Of a stretch of DNA of 64,000 nucleotides, positions 13,901 through 23,741 are shown one piece after another. The position numbers and the translations under genes were made by a program. Position 1 is the first letter of the stretch. Every line of letters starts with the position of its first letter. Location: contig NW_025062477.1 of assembly GCF_000002995.4 (NCBI RefSeq), positions 11,566,649 through 11,630,648 on the forward strand, given 5' to 3'. The DNA comes from Brugia malayi (lineage: Eukaryota > Nematoda > Chromadorea > Rhabditida > Onchocercidae). Below the pieces are notes generated by a model. The model was not told where the DNA came from, made no database searches, and was given only the letters and a program-made list of their open reading frames with translations.

Positions 13901-16900
13901 CATTTACAGTATAGAAACTCATTTACAGTACCATCTACACTACAGAAACTTATTTACAGTATCCATTAGATACCAATTGCACTTACATTATCAAGGCAAG
14001 ACCAGATGAACAGATTCAAGTTTACTTCGAGCAATTTGCTCTTTATGTTGATGAACATTCAACAATTGAGACACGGTAATACTTTTTATTCATTTTCATT
14101 TAAAAACAAAAACAATTAAAAAAAAAAATTAGATTTTATTAAGAAACCATCTAGGAATTAATAATCAAATTTATTGATATGTTTAAAATTTAAAAAAAAA
14201 AAATTTTTTATTTTTGTGAAATAATGATATGTTACAGTTATTGTACCATCTCATTTTTAATAGCGATTTAAAAAAAAAGAAAAAATATTAATCGTTTCTT
14301 TTAAATTAAAAAAAAAAAAAAAACTTAAAAAATGGCTGTAAAAATTTTAATTTTATTATTAAATATCACTGCAAATTAATCATCCATACATTATGATTAA
14401 AATTGAGCTATGCTATCAAATCTTTCATTCAATTTAATTTGTTAATCGTATATTTTCAAAAATCAAAATTAGCTAACATTAAAACATTTTTATTTTTCTT
14501 TTTTTGATGAAAAAAAAAAAAGTATTTGTGATTTTTTAGATAAATATTTTATGAAAGTAAATTAAAATGCTAATTCTTTTTTATTTCAGTTGTACTGATT
14601 ATTTAGAAATATCAGATGTTTTTGTCAAAGATGGTGTGGAAAAATTACAACTTCAAGGTGCAAAATATTTAAATTTAAATTGATTTATTTTTGTAAATTT
14701 TTTTTCATTCTTTAAAAAAAAAAAATTTTTATGTTTTAATTAAAATAAAAATTTTACAGCTCGTTATTGTGCAAATACATTTCCGGGACCAACAGTAACA
14801 GCATTTGGTTCACATGAACTTCGAGTTTTTTTTTTATCTGATCATGAAGGTACTGGAAATGGCTTTAAAGCAATCTATCAAATTCGTAAAGCATTTACTG
14901 AAGAAATTCCAACAAAACGTTCGTTAAAAAAATTTTTTTTTTTTTTTTTCATAAATACATTTGCTTATTATACTTCAAAAAATTTATCAAAGATAAAAAA
15001 AAAGATAATAATGAAATATTCTTCTAATATAGATTAGATAGATTTAAAGTAAAATTTGCTTTAATTGTTTTTTTTTTTTTTAACAATTAAAAGTGATAGA
15101 ATTTTCGGTTTGAATATACTTATGTTAATTTAAAACTTTTTTTTTAAAATAAATATTCCAAATTATGAATTAGTGTATGGTAAAAATATCAAAATATATT
15201 ATCAAAAAAAAAAAAGTCAAAATATGATGTATGATAAAATTATCAAAATATGATAAGACAGGAAATTTTTAGTTTTTTTTTTAAATTTATTAAAAATAAT
15301 ATAATTAAAAAGTGATAGTTTCGATGTAATTTATGTTGATTTAAACTTTTTTTTTTTTTTTAAAAAAAGAACATTATTCCAAATTATGAATAGTTGATAA
15401 AATTATTAGATATGATAAGTTAGGGTAAATTTTTAGCAGTTGCTCGACATTGTGGTCAACGAATAACTCGAACTGATGATTTCACTAGCGGTTGGTTAGT
15501 ATCACCGGGATATCCAATAAAATATAATAAAGATTTAATTTGTGATTGGGAAATTACTGTACGACCAAATCATCAGGTATCATAATATCATCACAATTCC
15601 TAGCTCAATAGTTCAAAATTTAAAAATCAGTTTAACAGTAAATTCAAGGTTTCACTTTGAAACTTGGATTAATAATTTAAATTAAAAAAATAATAATCAC
15701 TGATTAAATCAAATAAATATACAAGTTCAAAATTTTAAATTTCTAAATCAGTTCAATAGTAAATTCAATACCTAAATTAGATTAATAATTTAAATTTGAA
15801 AAAGAAAGAATAATCACCATTTAAATCAAATAAATGTGCAAGTATAAAATTTGAAATTTACAAATCAATTCAACAAAAAATTCAAAGCTTAATTTTAAAA
15901 CTTAGATTAAATCTAAGAAAAAAAAATAAAAAAAGTTAATAATCACTAATTAAAATCAAATAAGTATATAAGTTTAAATTAAATAAAAAAATCAAATTTC
16001 TAGTCTGCTAATTTATAAAACTAAAATTTGTAAATTAAATGAGAAAATGAAGTTTTACAGAAGAAATGTAAATTAAATAAGAAAAGATTGTTTACTTATA
16101 AATAAAATTTTATTTTTGATCAAATTTTAATATTTTTTTTTTTTTTTCAAAACAAAATTCGAATAAAATTAATTTTATTATTAAAGGTATTATTACATCT
16201 TATAAAAATGGAAATCGAAGGTTCAATGACTGCTGAATCGGTGAATTGTCAAAATGCGGTAATTCGTGTGGATGCTGAACGTGGCATTAATGCTAGTCCT
16301 ACGATACAGGAAATTTGTGGTACTGATGAAACTGTCATTCAGCCTATTATTTCAAAAAATAACACAGTTCGAATTAGGTTTCTTTTTTTTTTTTTAAATC
16401 AAAATAAAAAATTTAATTAAAGAATAATTCTCTTCATCTAATTTAATTATTACAAATTATTCAAATTTTTGTGCATTAATATAATAAACGAAATATATTT
16501 TTAATTACAGTGAAATTTTTTTACATTAAAAAAAAAAAAAAAAATAATAATAATAATAACAAAATACATTTACTAAATGATAAATTATTTATTCTTTACA
16601 TGTAAAATTTTATAATGACTTTTTTTTTAAAAAAAAAAAAAAAAAACATAAGCAAATAATTTTTTTAGAAAAAGAGCTAAAATTTAATAAATTTTTAGAA
16701 AATTTAAAAAATATTTTTCGGTTTTAAAATGATTCCGATTATTCTACATTATCATAATTAAATTAATTTTTGTTTTTCTTTGTTTTATTCTTTTATCTAT
16801 TTATTTATTTATTTTTTTTTTTTTTTTTGTTTCAGATTTTTCACATCACCAGATAAAGTAAATGGTTTGAAAGGTTTTAATTTTACCTGGACGGAGGTTA

Positions 16901-19223
16901 AAAAAACAACAGGTATTTATTTATTAATTAAAAATTGTAAAATTTTTGAGTTTTTATTTGATTAAGTTTTCTCTATTGATAGCAATTAAAAAAAAATTTT
17001 TTCCACTTTTGAAAATAATATATTTTATGTTGATTAATATAATTTAATCGAAGTTTAACTACAATTTAATTCTAGTTTTATCACAAAATATTCAAGGTAA
17101 ACAAACAATCAATTAAAAACAAAAAAATTTAATAAATTCAACAAATTAATCATTAATTTATGTTTATTTCGGCACAAAGATATTTTGTAATTGCTTTAAT
17201 GTAATATATAAATAATTTTTTTTCATTGAGAATAAATAAAATTAAGTTGGATTTATAAAATTTTATTTTCTAAAAAAAAAAAAAAAAAATTACTTTTTAT
17301 TTATTTTTTAACTTTATTTGCGAATTTATTCATTAAAATATTACTTACTAACTCACTATATTATATTTACTTACTATAGAAATATTACTTAATAACCTAT
17401 ACTTTTACTTATTTTCTTCTTTTGTTTTTTTTAGATAATAATGAATGTTTGCATCCAACGATGTATCTTTGTACGTATACAAAGTTATGCATTGATGCTC
17501 GTTTGAAATGTAACGGTGATAAAAATTGTGGTTTACATGATGATACTGATGAAGCATATTGTATGTTAATTTATTTATTTATTTTAATCTGATTAAATCT
17601 TTAATTAAATTAATTTTTGTTTATTATATTTTTGCTGCAATATTGTATTCAATTATTTTGTTAATTAATTATTTATCATAATTTTTATTTAATTCATAAT
17701 TAATAGAATATTTAGTGAGTGATAAGTATCATTCATGTTAGTTACATAAATATTAAATAGAAATTATTTTATTCAGTTTAATTTAGATTTGTATATTTTA
17801 CTGATAAATATTATTTGTGTGAAAATCCATCAGATCAATTTAGGCTATTGATATTTGAATATCATCCGAAAATTTTATAAACTTTTAATCAGACTAATTG
17901 AGGTTGCTAAAATATTAAATATACTTTTTAAACGTAAAATACATTAAGTAAAATATGAATAATAAATGAGTAATAAAGTTTGAAGTGTGAAACAATTGTA
18001 TCTATTTAATATTTACATTTTAAAAATTATTAATATTTAAATTCAACTTTGAAAATTTGACAAAAATTTTATTAATTTTTTTTTTTCTGTGCAGAAATTT
18101 ACAAAATTTGGTTAATTTATTTATTCATGCATGTATTATATAAATATTATTTTTGCATGCATGAATGAAATTTTTATTATTTTGTTGAATATATGAACAA
18201 GAATTTATGCATTGAAAAAAATGGAATTGGTGAGCAGTATGTTTAGTTAGTTATTTAAATGGTATAGAAATGATATTGTTTGTTGTTGTTGTTGTTTACT
18301 TCATTTTGAGAGAAGAAGAAAAGAGGAGGAAGAAGAGGGGAAAGAGGGAAGAATTTAGGGAAATAAATAAGTGAGGGAAGGAAGGAAGGAAGAAAGGAAT
18401 TAAGAATGGAAAGAGTAAACAAGTTAATGTCAAATAGAATAAATATAAAATTGTGTTAGCTAACATAGCACTGATGAATTATTATTATTAATATCATCAC
18501 TACTAGTAGCAGTAGTAAATCATTATTAATGATGAATCAATAATTACTGTCATAATATTATTTATTTATTATTGCTATTATTATTTAACATATAAAAGTA
18601 TAGAAATATTTCCATTTATTTTTAATTTTTCATTTCATCAGGTAATAAATTAGAGAATGCAGCTGATGTGCGGACGGTGCTTTTTATGGCAATATTTTCC
18701 GGTTGCATATTTTTGCTCATTTCCGGTTTCTTCTGTTATATGCTCAAAAAAAAGCTTGAAAAAAAACGAAATAAACGTCGTCGTCGTGCAAAATTTGGAA
18801 TGAAACATCAACGAAAACCTTTCCGAAATCCAAGACCAATCACTAAAGCTGATCCACAGTATCCATTTTATTAATATTTTATTGTTTTTTTTTTTTTTTT
18901 TATTTTTGAACAATTTTAAAAAAATAAAATTTTTTTTCTCAGATTAATTAGCTTATTTAGACTAATTAGCCTTTCCTTCTTTTTGCTTTTATAATTATTT
19001 TATAATTAATTAATATTACAATTAATCTATTTTTGATATATTTAGTTTATTGCCAGCACCTGCAGCATCACGTTTGACACATCACAATGTCACCACCGAT
19101 ATCATTTCATCAACAATGGAACAACGGAATGAAAAATCACCAAATGGTGAAATGAGCAGGAATAATTCATCACTTAGGCATTCCTTAAAATTAAATGATG
19201 ATTGTAATACGTTTTATGGATAA
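2592..19223 (+). CDS. lev-10: LEV-10-like CUB/LDLa transmembrane protein (acetylcholine-receptor clustering)
   Basis: This is a 23-exon gene of about 958 codons. Exons: 2592-2688, 7598-7749, 7913-7995, 8427-8543, 8859-8956, 9612-9678, 10228-10276, 10984-11075, 11349-11510, 11752-11902, 12138-12265, 12784-12956, 13248-13382, 13625-13725, 13960-14075, 14590-14657, 14760-14918, 15437-15576, 16187-16377, 16836-16912, 17435-17560, 18642-18858, 19046-19223. All junctions keep phase. A hydrophobic signal peptide (residues 1-18) is followed by five CUB-type domains at about 45-190, 197-330, 338-501, 510-645 and 653-782, with recurring YPxxYP and YCG-like motifs. A six-cysteine LDLa module (788-828, acidic DDTDE), a membrane helix (about 840-863) and a very basic Arg/Lys cytoplasmic tail come next. 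This is the domain order of C. elegans LEV-10, which clusters levamisole-type acetylcholine receptors at body-muscle synapses. The exon 2 acceptor is weak (7598, or 7583 in the same phase), so the join to exon 1 is the least certain. Confidence 0.88.
3908..3970. repeat. GA-rich polypurine microsatellite
   Basis: About 60 bases of GAGA repeats with GG and AA interruptions lie in lev-10 intron 1. No function is visible. Confidence 0.9.
6554..6559 (+). promoter_or_regulatory. Candidate trans-splice acceptor for the eat-18-like gene
   Basis: A long T tract ends in TTTCAG about 100 bases before the ATG at 6660. The intervening bases have no other good acceptor. Cis-splicing of lev-10 exon 1 to this site would read the eat-18-like ORF out of frame, so it would act as a 5' UTR exon. 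It fits either spliced-leader addition or use as an alternative 5' UTR acceptor for transcripts from the lev-10 promoter. Confidence 0.45.
6660..6872 (+). CDS. eat-18: EAT-18-like small single-pass membrane protein nested in lev-10
   Basis: This 70-residue ORF has a hydrophilic N-terminal half with three cysteines (C30, C33, C38) just before one strongly hydrophobic helix (about 39-62) and a short tail ending GVLSYEE. C. elegans EAT-18 is a single-pass protein of about 71 residues encoded in the lev-10 locus. It is an essential partner of the pharyngeal nicotinic receptor subunit EAT-2. Size, topology, strand and position inside lev-10 all match; I could not align the sequences directly. A GTAAGT donor overlaps the stop codon, but splicing from it to either acceptor of lev-10 exon 2 gives an immediate in-frame stop. 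The ORF therefore most likely ends at its own TAA as a separate product. Alternative: an unrelated small membrane protein. Confidence 0.68.
   Translation: MAQMRTLENVLEARINLLINEEKANAKDDCAFCRSLDCDILFALLFTCIIACLLIIILFFWLKGVLSYEE
7108..7345 (+). promoter_or_regulatory. ACGT palindromes and CA repeat before lev-10 exon 2
   Basis: An otherwise AT-only intron carries a dense run of TACGTA, CACGTG, TACGTG and TGACGTA words plus a short CA repeat (about 7290-7306). It lies between the eat-18-like ORF and the first CUB exon, so it could drive a shorter lev-10 transcript. This is inferred from base content and position. Confidence 0.3.
9400..9422. repeat. Short telomere-like TTAGGC run
   Basis: About three TTAGGC-like units (TAGGCC, TAGGC, TTAGGC, TTA) occur in lev-10 intron 5. 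TTAGGC is the telomere repeat of most nematodes. The run is too short to be a telomere scar with certainty. Confidence 0.4.
13828..13959 (+). repeat. Array of acceptor-like TTTACAGTA repeats in lev-10 intron 14
   Basis: About nine copies of TACAG or TTTACAG followed by TA fill the last 130 bases of the intron, in a loose unit of about 31 bases (TTTACAGTATAGAAACTCAT then TTTACAGTACCA). The real acceptor, just before TATCCATTAGAT at 13960, is the last member. The upstream copies whose phase I checked give either the wrong frame or an in-frame stop. Confidence 0.7.
15085..15430 (+). repeat. Diverged duplication inside lev-10 intron 17
   Basis: Two copies of a segment start with AATTAAAA(A)GTGATAG near 15085 and 15303 and share a later ATTCCAAATTATGAAT block, giving a period of about 217 bases. 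They are diverged and AT-rich, with no coding content. Confidence 0.55.
15605..16015 (+). repeat. Tandem repeat of about 115-130 bp in lev-10 intron 18
   Basis: Three to four diverged copies begin with AGTTCAAAATTT-like words near 15611, 15723, 15840 and 15971. Each carries a CAGTTCAATAGTAAATTCAA-type block and then AATAATCACTRATTAAATCAAATAA. Almost the whole intron is built from this unit. Confidence 0.65.
18311..18412 (+). repeat. Polypurine GGAA/GAAGA-rich tract in lev-10 intron 21
   Basis: About 100 bases are almost pure purine, with several GGAAGGAA units, following a short GTT repeat. No function is evident. Confidence 0.7.
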
Positions 19224-19378
19224 TAATTATTATTATTATTGTTTAATAATAAATTCACAAAATGACAAAAAAATGAGACAATTAAATTGTTATTAATCAC
19301 TTTGATATTGAATTATTTGTATTTTTATATCACATATATAAGATTATAGCATTATTATTTTTAAATAATAATTATTTC

Positions 19379-19384
19379 AATAAA
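19379..19384 (+). terminator. Candidate poly(A) signal of lev-10
   Basis: AATAAA occurs about 155 bases after the lev-10 stop. Many A-rich words occur here, so this is one of several possible signals. Confidence 0.4.
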
Positions 19385-21640
19385 ATTGAATTTTGATTAA
19401 AAAAAAAAGCATTGCAATATTCGAGTTATAACTTTTTATCTTTCTCGCTTTTACTTAATGAATATTCTATTTGCATAACTTTCATTTAGCATACTTAAAT
19501 TTTTATGTAGGATAGTAAAAAAAAAAAAAAAAAAAATTAGCATAATTTTGGAACTTTTTCTAATAAATTTTCATAGTATTATTTTTTTTTCTCTTCAACT
19601 TAACCATATGTAATTTTAATATGGTAAAAGATTAGAGAAAGTTTTTTGAGATAAAAGATAAAAATTTGTGAAATAAAATATTGTTAATTTGAATTTGTTA
19701 AAATTTAATGATTTATTCTTTGTTTAAATGTTAGCTAATAAGTTTTTTAAGAGTTAAAAAAAATCCATAAAAATTCTCCTAAGCTTTTTTTTTTTTTTTT
19801 TTTTGCAAAAATTAAGATAAACTTTTGCATAAAACTAATTAATAAGTAAAAGTTGATTAAAATAATAATGTTAATTATATAATTTTAACATAATGCTGCT
19901 AAACATAGGTAATTTGCAAATTATTTTTTTTACCATAACGATGATTTCAAAATTTATAGATGAAAATTAGTGACTTACTTAATTATTGGAAAATTAATAA
20001 TTAGCTTAACATATGAGATTTAAATATTATAATGTTATGATTAGATTAATTGTTATATATTTAATAACAATTACCTTTTCTTACTAATAATTGATAATGT
20101 TTTAGCTAAAATATATTGTTTGTTTATTTTGAAAATTAATTTTGTCTTTTTCTTTTTCTTTTTTTTGTTATAACATTTAAAATGTTGTTTTTGGTGCTTT
20201 AAACATACATTCATTCTTTTTTTTTTCTTTTTTTTTAGTACTATGATAATTTGCAATATTAATAATGCTATTATATCATATTATAGTACAATTTTAAATT
20301 TTAAAATTTGAGCGAAAATGATTTTCTGTGTTTTTTTTTTTTTTTTTGTTGATAATTTAATAATTACAAATAGTATATCACTTGAAATGATACAATAAAA
20401 TAATATGGAAGGAAAACAAAATGGAAACATTTTGACATTAATTTTTTTTTCGATTAATAATAAAGTTTCATAATTGAAATTATTTTAAAAATACATTTTG
20501 GATGAATGCTTAGTGAATGATTTGAAAAAAATTTTTTTTTCCCCAAAATAAGTAAAAATTCGATGATTTTGAAAAAAAGGACATGAAAATTTAGTATGAA
20601 AATATAAAAAAAAAAGGAGAAAAAGAAAAAAGAATGAAAGATTTGGAAAAAAAAAAGTGAAACTAACTTATTTGTTACAATTTTAGCTTATTTATTTCAA
20701 TTCTTATTTCACTTCTTGATTTCTATTCTATACTTCAAAATGTTGAATTAAGTTAGTAACTATATACTTTCGTATATTTGCAATGTATGAAAATGTATGA
20801 TAAGTAAATAAAACTTAAATGCAAAATTTGAAATGTAAACTTAAATTTCAATAAATACACACATACACTTAATATTTGCAATGAATTCTGAAATAAAAAT
20901 AAAAATGAAAAAGAATTGAATGGATTATTTGAAAATTTACGAATACTTCGTCTTTCATATTGAAAAGAAATTAAAACTAATAGATATTATCAAATTTTAC
21001 CATTGTTATAAAATGAAACATTTCAGATTTTCAAAAATAAAATAAATAGAAGAAGGGAAGAAGGTAAGAAATAGAAAGGAAGGAAGGAAGGGAAGGAGAA
21101 AGAAGAGTTGATAATAGGAGATGATTCAATTATTAAATTTTGTGAAATATCATGGATAAGAGTTAAGGCGAAGGAGAAGAGAGAGGGAGAGAGAGAGAGA
21201 GAGAGAGAGAGTAAGAGAAAGAATTATGACTAGTTTTATAATATTAACTTCAATTCTTTCCAAAATTATTGAAGTGACCGAATATTTTAATTTCATAAAA
21301 TTTTGGAATATTTGACAAAAACAAAGACAAAAAAACCTGAAAAAAAATTTTAATAATAATAGTACAATAGTTTAAGTAATTAATTAACAAATTCATATCA
21401 ATTATTTCAGTACAATAAATAATGCATATAAAATTACATAGAACATATAATAGTTTTAATTTAAACTAGAACAAAAATTATCACTTATTAGTTAATGCTA
21501 ATCTAATGTAATCTTTATGTATTATTAAATGCATATAATCATTATTATCACTTATAAAATTAGAAAAGTATGTGAACCATATAGTAGTGATAAATAGCTT
21601 TATATTCCTTCTCTTTTCTTTTTTCTGTTGTTTTTTTTTT
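19385..21640. other. Intergenic AT-rich DNA, no gene seen
   Basis: No exon with conserved-looking sequence was found on either strand. The stretch has poly-A/T runs, polypurine tracts at about 21050-21110 and a GA microsatellite at 21179-21211. Confidence 0.65.
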
Positions 21641-22740
21641 ATCGAATTTTATCACTAGTAATGAAATATATCAAAACGCGAGAAACAATGAGAAAAAACG
21701 ATGCAATTAATAATAATTCTTGAATGATTATGATAATTAATTAATTCATTATTATATTACTGTCAGCTAATTATTTAATTGATCAATGATATGACATGAA
21801 GTTGACGAACAGCATTATCTTTCCATGATATCAATTCTTATCACTTGCAATAAATGATTTCAAAATGTAGAAAACAATGAGAAAAAATGATGTAATTACT
21901 AATAATTTTGAAATAATTAATATAATTAATTTAAAAAAAATTTTTTTTGAAATAATTAATCTTTTATTATATTATTATCACTTAATTATATCACTAATCA
22001 ATCATATACAACACTGTTTCATGCTTGCTATCACTCACCTTACCATTGCAATAAATTACTTCAAAATGCAAAAAAGAATGAAAAACACCCACGTAATTAT
22101 TTACAATACTCAAATGATTACTATAATCAGTTAGTTTTTTATTACAATTACTATCCATCAATATATCAGTAACTGATCAGATATGATAAAATTGATAAAT
22201 AACTTTTATCTTTTATCTTTTACCTCAATGCAACAAATTACCTTAAAATGCAAGAAACAATAAAAAAGATTTAAGAGAAAGTGATAAAGTTGTTGATAAT
22301 TCTCAAGCAATTGATATAATTAAATAATTTTTTATCATATTACTATTAATTAATTAATTATATCACCAATTAACCATATATGACAAAATTAATAAGTAAC
22401 TCCTACCTTTTACTTGGTAATCAGTTTCTAATCATTTACAATAAATTACATTAAAATACAAAGCGTAATGAAAAAAAATGATAAACAAATCTAATTACTA
22501 ATAATTCTCAAATTATTGATACAACTAATTGACTAACATAATTGCTGACAATTCTCAAATTATTATTATAATTAATTAACCAATCAAATTGCTGATAATC
22601 TTCAAATTATTAGTATAATATACTAATTAATTATCATATCATTATTAATTAACTATATCGGTAATTAATCATAAATGATGAAATTATCAATGAACTTTAT
22701 CACTTATCATCTTTCCTTGTTCACTTTATCATACAATCTT
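21640..22740. repeat. Diverged satellite of about 195 bp, roughly five copies
   Basis: Copies can be anchored on the word (C/G)AATAAATTACTTCAAAATGC or variants near 21655, 21849, 22050, 22230 and 22440. Each is followed by AACAATGAGAAAAAATGAT, AATAATTCTCAAATTATT, TTATATCACTAATYAATCATA and a TTATCWTTTACC-like end. Spacing is about 183-212 bases. A shortened repeat of the middle part extends the array to about 22740. Confidence 0.75.
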
Positions 22741-23628
22741 AATCATTATATTTGGATCTTAACACGCTTACTTTCATACGGTATTAGTCAAATCAGCTGC
22801 TTTGCCACAAAGCAAAATATTTTAGTTCGGTGATCAATAAATGTTGGCAAGTCTAATATTACCATGCAAATTATCATTTTGTGATATTTCTTTTTTTTTT
22901 TTTTTTGTCTTTTTGGTTTTGTATTTTTTACTACTAAACAAACAATTCGATATTTTCTTTTTTTTATTAAAAAATTTTAATTAATTATATTGTATATATT
23001 GCGAAATTTTTATAAAATTTAAAATTTCTTAATCAAATATTCTTTTTTAAAAAAAAATTAAATTTATTGCATTTTTCAAAAAGTATTTAAATTTTATAAG
23101 AATGAAAATGAAGATAAAATTATGTGTAAATCAAAAGAAAAAAAAAGTTGTTTAATTGTATAATTAATATTTAATATACATTATTACTCCTTATATAATC
23201 CATTAGATTTATAATTTGTTATAATTAGTAAAGCCAAGATGTAAAATTCTGGAAATTTTCTGTGCAAAAAAAGGAAGTTTGAGATATTATTTTTTGATTA
23301 TTTTTATTTGATAATTTTAAACTAATATTATTAATATGTTTTATTGCCATAATTTTTTTGTGGTTCTTTTTCACATATTTTCTTAAAACAAAATAGCAAC
23401 TAAAAAAGCAGATTATGAACTTAAAATAAATCATTTCGATGGGAATGGCTGAGTTATCACACGACAAGTTGAAAAGTAATATCAAATGAATTTTGAATCA
23501 GAGTCCCAGCTGTTTTATTTGGAATTTTACTAGTTTCAGCAAATATTTTCTTAAAATATTTTACATTTTGGAAATTAAAGATTTCGAGAAAAAGTTTCAA
23601 CTCATCTCATGAATTCTTTCACTTTCAG
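22741..23628. other. RanBPM upstream region
   Basis: This stretch has no supportable gene. It contains a less AT-rich patch near 22770-22830 and otherwise A/T runs. An 86-codon minus-strand frame at 23225-23485 resembles nothing I know and has AT-driven composition. Confidence 0.5.
23623..23628 (+). promoter_or_regulatory. Candidate trans-splice acceptor of RanBPM
   Basis: CTTTCAG after a pyrimidine-rich stretch lies 113 bases before the ATG. The bases after it are clearly richer in G and C than the flank, as expected for a transcribed 5' UTR. Confidence 0.5.
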
Positions 23629-23675
23629 ACAGGACCAGTAAAATTCAAGATATCCGGGATAGAAAAGTGTCGATC

Positions 23676-23705
23676 GGCCGGTTGTGAGGTGGTGTGGCCG
23701 GTTGT
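23676..23705 (+). repeat. Direct repeat GGCCGGTTGT in RanBPM 5' UTR
   Basis: Two exact copies of GGCCGGTTGT lie 20 bases apart (23676 and 23696) in a GC-rich island, striking in this AT-rich background. They may be a 5' UTR or core-promoter element. Confidence 0.55.
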
Positions 23706-23741
23706 TGTTGTCACTTCGAGGTACGGAAAGTAAGGAGGAAA

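Noticed and set aside
18668..18913. Alternative lev-10 end by reading through exon 22 to a stop at 18874
   Set aside because: A GTATCC donor and a phase-matching last exon (19046-19223) with a Ser/Asn-rich tail are present. An unspliced isoform remains possible but is not needed.
21877..22134. 85-codon ORF
   Set aside because: It lies inside the 195-bp satellite and is not kept open between copies.
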